Shown here in pieces: positions 37,440 through 42,578 of a stretch of DNA of 42,578 bases (the first letter of the stretch is position 1; the number at the start of each line of letters is the position of its first letter). The position numbers and the translations under genes are program-made. This DNA comes from Trichomonas tenax (taxonomy: Eukaryota; Parabasalia; Trichomonadida; Trichomonadidae), in the NCBI GenBank assembly GCA_023091735.1, contig JALKBU010000403.1, forward strand, positions 1-42,578, in the 5' to 3' direction. The notes beneath the pieces are model-generated. The model saw only the letters and a program-made list of their open reading frames with translations, did not search any database and was not told where the DNA came from.

Positions 37440-39183
37440 ACAAAACGCATTATTTCGACAAATGTGATAGGAAACACCTGATTTCTGGCTCACCAGATCC
37501 TGCTATATGACTGCAACATAAACCTAATGCTTCATATCACATTTCAAGTGATTTCGACTCTTTTCTTAGAACACAACATAATGATATCTAGTTGATGCCA
37601 GCATATTACACTCTTATTTATCATAAAAAATTCGATAAATATAATTTGATATTACCCAGATTTGCCATACTTTTACCAATTTATCATTTCCCCCTGCGTA
37701 ATTTGATAAGTTTACATCAAAAAGTTTTTTTATGTAAGCTTTCGCGAGGCGCCACGGAAAAACCACCTCCTATTGCTTCTTGAGCCCTTAATAACTTCAA
37801 CTACATCACATATACTTCCATTCTATCCTAAAGCCGCGCCTCTAAACTCAACTTCAAAAATAGATTTTTTCGATAATTTGGTGAATTTATATGACAATGC
37901 AAAATCCTGCCGTTAAGAACCTACACATGTAGTGGTTAGGATTCATCTGAGCCTATGTTCTCAAAAAAGTTCGTTTTTTTTAGTAAACTTCTCAATAATT
38001 GCATCTGAGATCTCGACAACATCGCGCATTTGTGCCGAAATTCGATAAGAGTTATAGTGTTTAACCCATACAAACACTAACTAGCCTTAAATCTTCGCTC
38101 AATTCCGTCAAAACGCCAAAAACTAACTCATTAAATCTCGATTATCTTTTTTAATTTTTAATCTTTCGAACCTTTTCTACTGCCGATGTTCATGGTATAC
38201 CTGAGGGTTTCAACCATTAAAAATTCAAAAAAAAAATCCGTTTATTTTTCAAGAAAATATCTTGATATTTTTTTCATTTCTACATATTTTTCTCAATAAA
38301 CATTTGAAAACCTTCTTTTATGATGCATACTTCATTGTTCATCTGTTTAATTGCTATAGAACATACTTTTACTAAAAATGTTATTTTTTTGTTCGATTTA
38401 ACTAATTAGGCTCGTTTTTGTTTGCCAATTATCTCAAAAGTTCCATGCAAATGATTTGCTGTACATTTAAACGAAGTTGAAGCAATTTTTCACGCTAAAT
38501 ATTGTGATTGAAATAAAAATTTATTTTTGATGGGAAAGCTTGGAGTATATAGCAGTACATGTATATGTAATTATAATGCTACAGTTTTTCTATACAAATT
38601 CACATATTTTAACAGATAAAAAAATTTCAAAACAAAAATTGCTTAAAGAAAGTTTTTATTTTTCTGAAAGATCAGAGAAGAATGCCATCTCCGACTTAAA
38701 CATCATGAATGAAAGCAAAATGGCAAAAAATCAAATATCTCTCGCAATATTAAACTAAGATGCATGAAAAATCAAGCAAAAAAACATCACAGAGGATATA
38801 AAAAACCAAAAAAAATGCTCAAAAAAGGGCAAAACTTGAAGTGGAGATGATTTGGTGATAAAGTATTGGCAACTGAAAATGCCCCAAAGAAGGTATTTGT
38901 CAATCTGAAGCATGAATTGATGCTTCATATCCTGTAAAAAGGCCCATAATTGTTGACAAATTTCCCAAATTTTGGAATTTGGGAAAAAGGAGCGAGGTTA
39001 AGGGTGGCACAAGGTCAAGGGTGTATTATAGTCTAAAATTCTGCTTCAAAAATTCAAGTTCTGGAGACGGCAGTGGCGATTTAGCCGCGAGCAAAAAATT
39101 GTTCGCAGAAAAGTGACGTTTATCATCGTGACTCTCCCTTCTTTCCTATCGTTGGTAAAAGTATGACAAATCTGGGTATTATG
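37440..39183. other. Gene-poor AT-rich stretch
   Basis: No supportable gene; the frames at 37592-37783 and 38540-38758 have no motif and follow base composition. A perfect 11-bp hairpin lies at 38961-38986 (TTTCCCAAATT, 4-nt loop). Confidence 0.5.
38961..38986. repeat. Perfect 11-bp hairpin
   Basis: TTTCCCAAATT and its inverse are separated by TTGG. Confidence 0.6.
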
Positions 39184-39275
39184 TATTTCCAAGAATGCTC
39201 AATTTCTGGTTGGTTTCCTCAATACAAGCGATGCTCTGGAGAAAATCAACCAGAAATTGAGCAATTCTGGAAATA
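39184..39275. repeat. Long hairpin with about 37-bp arms
   Basis: The left arm 39184-39220 and the inverse of the right arm 39239-39275 share CTCAATTTCTGGTTG and most flanking bases, with a few mismatches and an 18-nt loop. This is compatible with a small MITE or a hairpin RNA source. Confidence 0.7.
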
Positions 39276-39343
39276 TTTAATAATAGCAAAATTTTAATAT
39301 GTTTATTCGTGAAATAAAGGTAGAAACATTACTGCTGGTCATA

Positions 39344-39490
39344 GCAGCTGACTTCCTGTAAGTAATAAGGATAAAAAACCGGTTCATATTGAAATGAGTT
39401 CAATCGAATATAAAAATGGCTTCGGATTGTATTCTGAATGCAGAAACGCGACACTTATTCGTCGCAGATGACTGGCTGTAAGTAATAAAG
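39344..39490. repeat. Direct repeat, 120-bp period
   Basis: GCAG-TGACT--CTGTAAGTAATAA occurs at 39344-39370 and 39464-39490, exactly 120 bp apart. It lies next to the long hairpin and may be part of the same repeat family. Confidence 0.55.
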
Positions 39491-39672
39491 CCAATTGACT
39501 CAGAAAATGTTTTAATATTTTAAATCGGTATCATTTAAGCGCTTCAAGATGCTAAAAAGGGGGTAGCATTCACTTCCGAGTGAGAAGGACGCTGTATGAA
39601 GCATTACAATTGAAGGATCAAGCTCTCATGTAAAATGACTTTCTGTTACAAGGGGTTTACCCCCAACTAAAG

Positions 39673-39686
39673 GGTGTCTAGACACC
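39673..39686. repeat. 14-bp palindrome GGTGTCTAGACACC
   Basis: A perfect palindrome sharing its half-site with the 36841-36866 inverted repeat 2.8 kb away. It is preceded by a small GGGGTTTACCCCC inverted repeat near 39654. Confidence 0.6.
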
Positions 39687-40817
39687 ATTGTCGCCGAGGG
39701 AACTATTTTCATGGAAAACAACATGCTTAAAATAGATAAAACCAATATATTTTATCATTGCATTTTATTTTATAAAGGAAAAAGCAAAATATCTTGAAAT
39801 CAATATTGAGGAAATGTGACAACAGTGACATTAACCTTATTATATGAGAAAGTTGCATGTTCGATCCAATCAAATATAAAAATATTTTTTTCTAATTGAA
39901 AAAAATCACTAATTTATTTATACAAATGCTTAGTACTTATCATTGGCATAAAATTGAATATGAAAAGAATCATCGAAATCAATGTCCTCATCAAGATAAA
40001 AAATTGTTAGCCATGAATCGGCTAAAATCATGATTCAGCACATAGCATAAGTTACATTCTGGACGCTATAGCATTTTATGTTGTTTAATTAGTTATTAAA
40101 GGTCTCCTTCCTATGAAATCATGAAGTCTATTTTGGTGAGCATTTAAACTAGGGTCAGTAAAATAATAACAGGGGGTATCAAAAAGGGTAATTCTTTGAT
40201 CCATTATTTGAATAATTCACCATATGTTTGATATGAAAATGCAAAAAATCGAGATTCTTTTAAACCGTCCGACCAAGCTGCACTTTCCTCTGAAAATCCA
40301 AAAAGTTAGCTATAGATTCCTTATCGTATGGTGTTTCTAAATATTTAAAAATTTTTGTATCTTTCATCCAAATTATTCACTTTCGCACCTCTAACGTTAT
40401 GTTATGTTCGTGTTAAGGTTCGCCTGAACAGTTTGACCTCACTTTTGACAACACAATAATCATTTATTCATATTTTATTTTAAATATACATTATTATATG
40501 GATATTAAATATATTTTTCAAACCAAAACATCATTTTTGAATGAAGCAATCAACAGATTTCTCGGAAAATTTCGAATAGCATGCCATTCTGGCATCCGTA
40601 GTAGCACACTTCGCATCCACATTAAACCAGCAGGATCTTCAATTACTTTTGGCTTGGCGATGCAAGATTATTAAGATATCTTGGAAATAAAGCAATAGAA
40701 GCACGCATGTATAAGCTTATTCGATGTAGCATCCTACGCAATCACATTGATTTACGCTATTTCTCAATCAATTATGTTTTTCAGAAAAAATATTCGATTT
40801 TTTCAAAAAACATGTTT
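39687..40817. other. Gene-poor AT-rich stretch
   Basis: No supportable gene. Around 40599-40750 there are two loosely similar segments (GTAGCACACTTCGCATCCACAT and GTAGCATCCTACGCAATCACAT type) but no ORF. Confidence 0.45.
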
Positions 40818-40988
40818 TTATTGATAATGAATGATAACGTCAGTATAATAGTAGCTTTCAGATGGAACTTCGAGTCCCATCTGTAGGCAAAAAGTTTTTG
40901 CTTGCATAAATGTCATTCCTGACATAAGCGTTGCAAAAGCAAATGACTTTCCATTTACTTTCACACCATGTTCAAGCAAATCAGACAT
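40818..40988 (-). pseudogene. Short transposase-like remnant (56 codons)
   Basis: An ATG at 40988 opens a 56-residue minus-strand ORF with strongly protein-like composition and codon use, in contrast to its surroundings. The core reads NGKSFAFATLMSGMTF, then about 15 residues later GLEVPSESYYY. The pattern of a small residue-rich 'LxSG' helix, followed by 'xGxxxPSxSxF', recalls the region before the catalytic core of some DNA transposases (Kolobok- or Mutator-like families). That is memory of a pattern, not a match. Nothing continues it on either side, so if it is coding it is the 5' stub of a dead element. It might instead be a genuine micro-ORF. Confidence 0.35.
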
Positions 40989-42578
40989 CTTTAGCGAAAG
41001 TGAAGTCGTTTAGTTCAGTCTAACGCAAAGTGAAGTGATTTTCTAGTAAAGCTATTACATTTGTACTAAGTCTATATGAATATAATGTTTTTAGGGGGTG
41101 ACGGCATTCAGCGTATGAGAGATTTCGTCTATTTTTGAAAAAAAGTTCGAATCGATTTTCTTCAATTTTTATGTTCTGGCTTTTTAACTAAGGATGTCAG
41201 ATTGTCCCATTTCCAATGGTCTGAAGAGTTCGAGGACCAGGGAGAAGACCACATTCTAAAAGCTATGCTATACTCTATTATGAAAATGCTATGTTTTTAC
41301 CCGTTAAATTAAGCATAAATCTCAAATTTTCGAAGAAATCAGATTTAATCTTATTTTAAAAAAGCATTATTTTTTAAAAAATATGATTGAAAGGTTCAAG
41401 CATGGGTGACATGGAACCTAGATAAGCATGATTTATTAGTCCAAGCCGTGTTGAGCTTGGAAATCCTTAACGCACAGTTTACGTGTTAGATTTTTGGTTC
41501 AGGCGATCCTTAAAAACTGGTGATCTTAAAAATTCTATGTTTTGTAAAGTTTACATGACAGTTTTGTAAAATGAAAAATAGAGAAATTTAGAGAAACTTG
41601 AGTTTTAAAATAAGGTTATCATATGGATATACATGAATGACGATAATATGAGGAAGTCAGTGATGATATGTGCAGATATGACTTGTGCATCATGATCCTC
41701 TAAAGCTATTTTTAGAAATTAATGAGATGAGGGTGTCAATATTACCAGTTTAAAAAAAATGTCGCCAATGAGATTGAAAATCAAACCCTTGCATCCAGGC
41801 CGATAATAGGTGTGAAATAGCTAAAGTTGTATTTTTAGAATTTGTGCAAGCCAAGGTCCTGCAATCGAAAAATAAAGCAAAAATTAGGAACCTTATTCCC
41901 CAATAACCTTTTTTAATTTTTACTTTTAAATTCTATTTTAAGTGTTGAGTAACAATTATAAGAAAAGCCTGTGGGCACAGAAAAGAAATTTCGGCATTAA
42001 ACCGAATCTATGTAAAAATAAACACATTGTGTTTTGATGAGCATGGGTTAAGAAAAAACTAAAGTTCAATGAGATTTATCAAAATTATTCAATGCATGTT
42101 TCATTTTTCGAATTTTGTGCCTACGAAAAATCACCAGGAGCTATTATTGGACAAAAATACTTGAATATTTGATTTTCTTCACTTTAGTAGAGCATGGCGA
42201 TACTGCTAAATGATGATTAAAAAAGCATAATTTAATTTAAAATCTCAAAAATTACTTGTTAAACTACTACTTTAAAGTGAAAATATCAAAATGAAATATA
42301 TGATTTAATGACATTTACGCTTAAGTGTATACAAATGATATATAATATACCCAGTTTCACAATACTTTAGCCACAGGTCTAAAGCAGGGAGTGTCAGCAA
42401 TTTTGATTAAGGTTTGGTTGTTCGAAACAGCGCTGGTGCGTTTTTTTTTTCCTTTTTGAGTCACCTTTCTGTCAACAAAATTTTTAGTGTCACCATTGAA
42501 TAAAAATGGTGAATGTTGAATTATTGTGTAGTGGTTTAGTTAATGCTAAAGGTTATATGTGCCATTGTTTCGACTCCT
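40989..42578. other. Gene-poor AT-rich end of the window
   Basis: No gene is seen. A small inverted repeat CCAAGC...GCTTGG lies at 41441-41460, a TTTACATGACA word at 41550-41560, and a short direct repeat (AAAGTGAAGT) near 41000 and 41030. Confidence 0.5.

Noticed and set aside
41393..41420. GGTTCAAGC as a tRNA T-arm
   Set aside because: No acceptor, D or anticodon arms can be drawn around it. It pairs instead with a nearby GGAACC.
1..42578. CRISPR arrays, rRNA, bacterial-type operons
   Set aside because: No regularly spaced direct repeats with unique spacers, no rRNA-like segments, and gene content is clearly eukaryotic.

Overview
The window looks like nuclear DNA of a trichomonad (Trichomonas/Tritrichomonas-type parabasalid). 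The evidence is AT-rich DNA with long, intron-free genes (one ORF of 11.8 kb), ciliary genes, and gene families known to be expanded in trichomonads: GP63-like peptidase, casein kinase 1, PP1-like phosphatase, and ankyrin/DUF3447-like proteins. Four genes also have a TCA-type initiator-like motif only 5-17 nt upstream of the ATG. The species cannot be fixed from the sequence alone.

Layout. 1-3.9 kb holds a decayed cluster of virus/Polinton-like genes: a D5/SF3-type (DUF5906-like) helicase, a possible capsid protein in two frames, and three unrecognised genes. Every one is broken by frameshifts or stops. 3.9-9.0 kb is AT-rich and mostly empty, with stem-loops, one doubtful small ORF, and a broken ankyrin/DUF3447 gene invaded by a 37-bp satellite. 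9.4-27.6 kb is a ciliary block, all on the minus strand: IFT172, a dead ARF-like GTPase, and a very divergent dynein heavy chain. 29.0-33.0 kb holds a GP63-like surface metallopeptidase and a casein kinase 1, divergent from a shared repeat-built promoter region, followed by a divergent PPP-family phosphatase. 34.4-35.9 kb holds a 762-bp non-autonomous mobile element, with terminal inverted repeats and a 14-bp target duplication, next to an RRM protein gene. 36-42.6 kb is gene-poor, rich in inverted repeats, and contains one short transposase-like remnant.

How the genes relate. IFT172 and the dynein heavy chain both serve flagella: IFT172 in the IFT-B train, the heavy chain presumably in an axonemal or related motor. 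Both lack the TCA initiator close to the ATG that the other genes show. Instead they share the 13-mer AAATTTTGTAAAC just upstream of their starts, in opposite orientations. The other intact genes look like independent monocistronic units.

The two signals most worth following are the dynein and the 762-bp element. The dynein ORF is intact, yet its AAA1 site has lost the P-loop Thr, the Walker B Asp-Glu pair and the sensor-I Asn. The 762-bp element is new to me and has an unusually long target duplication.
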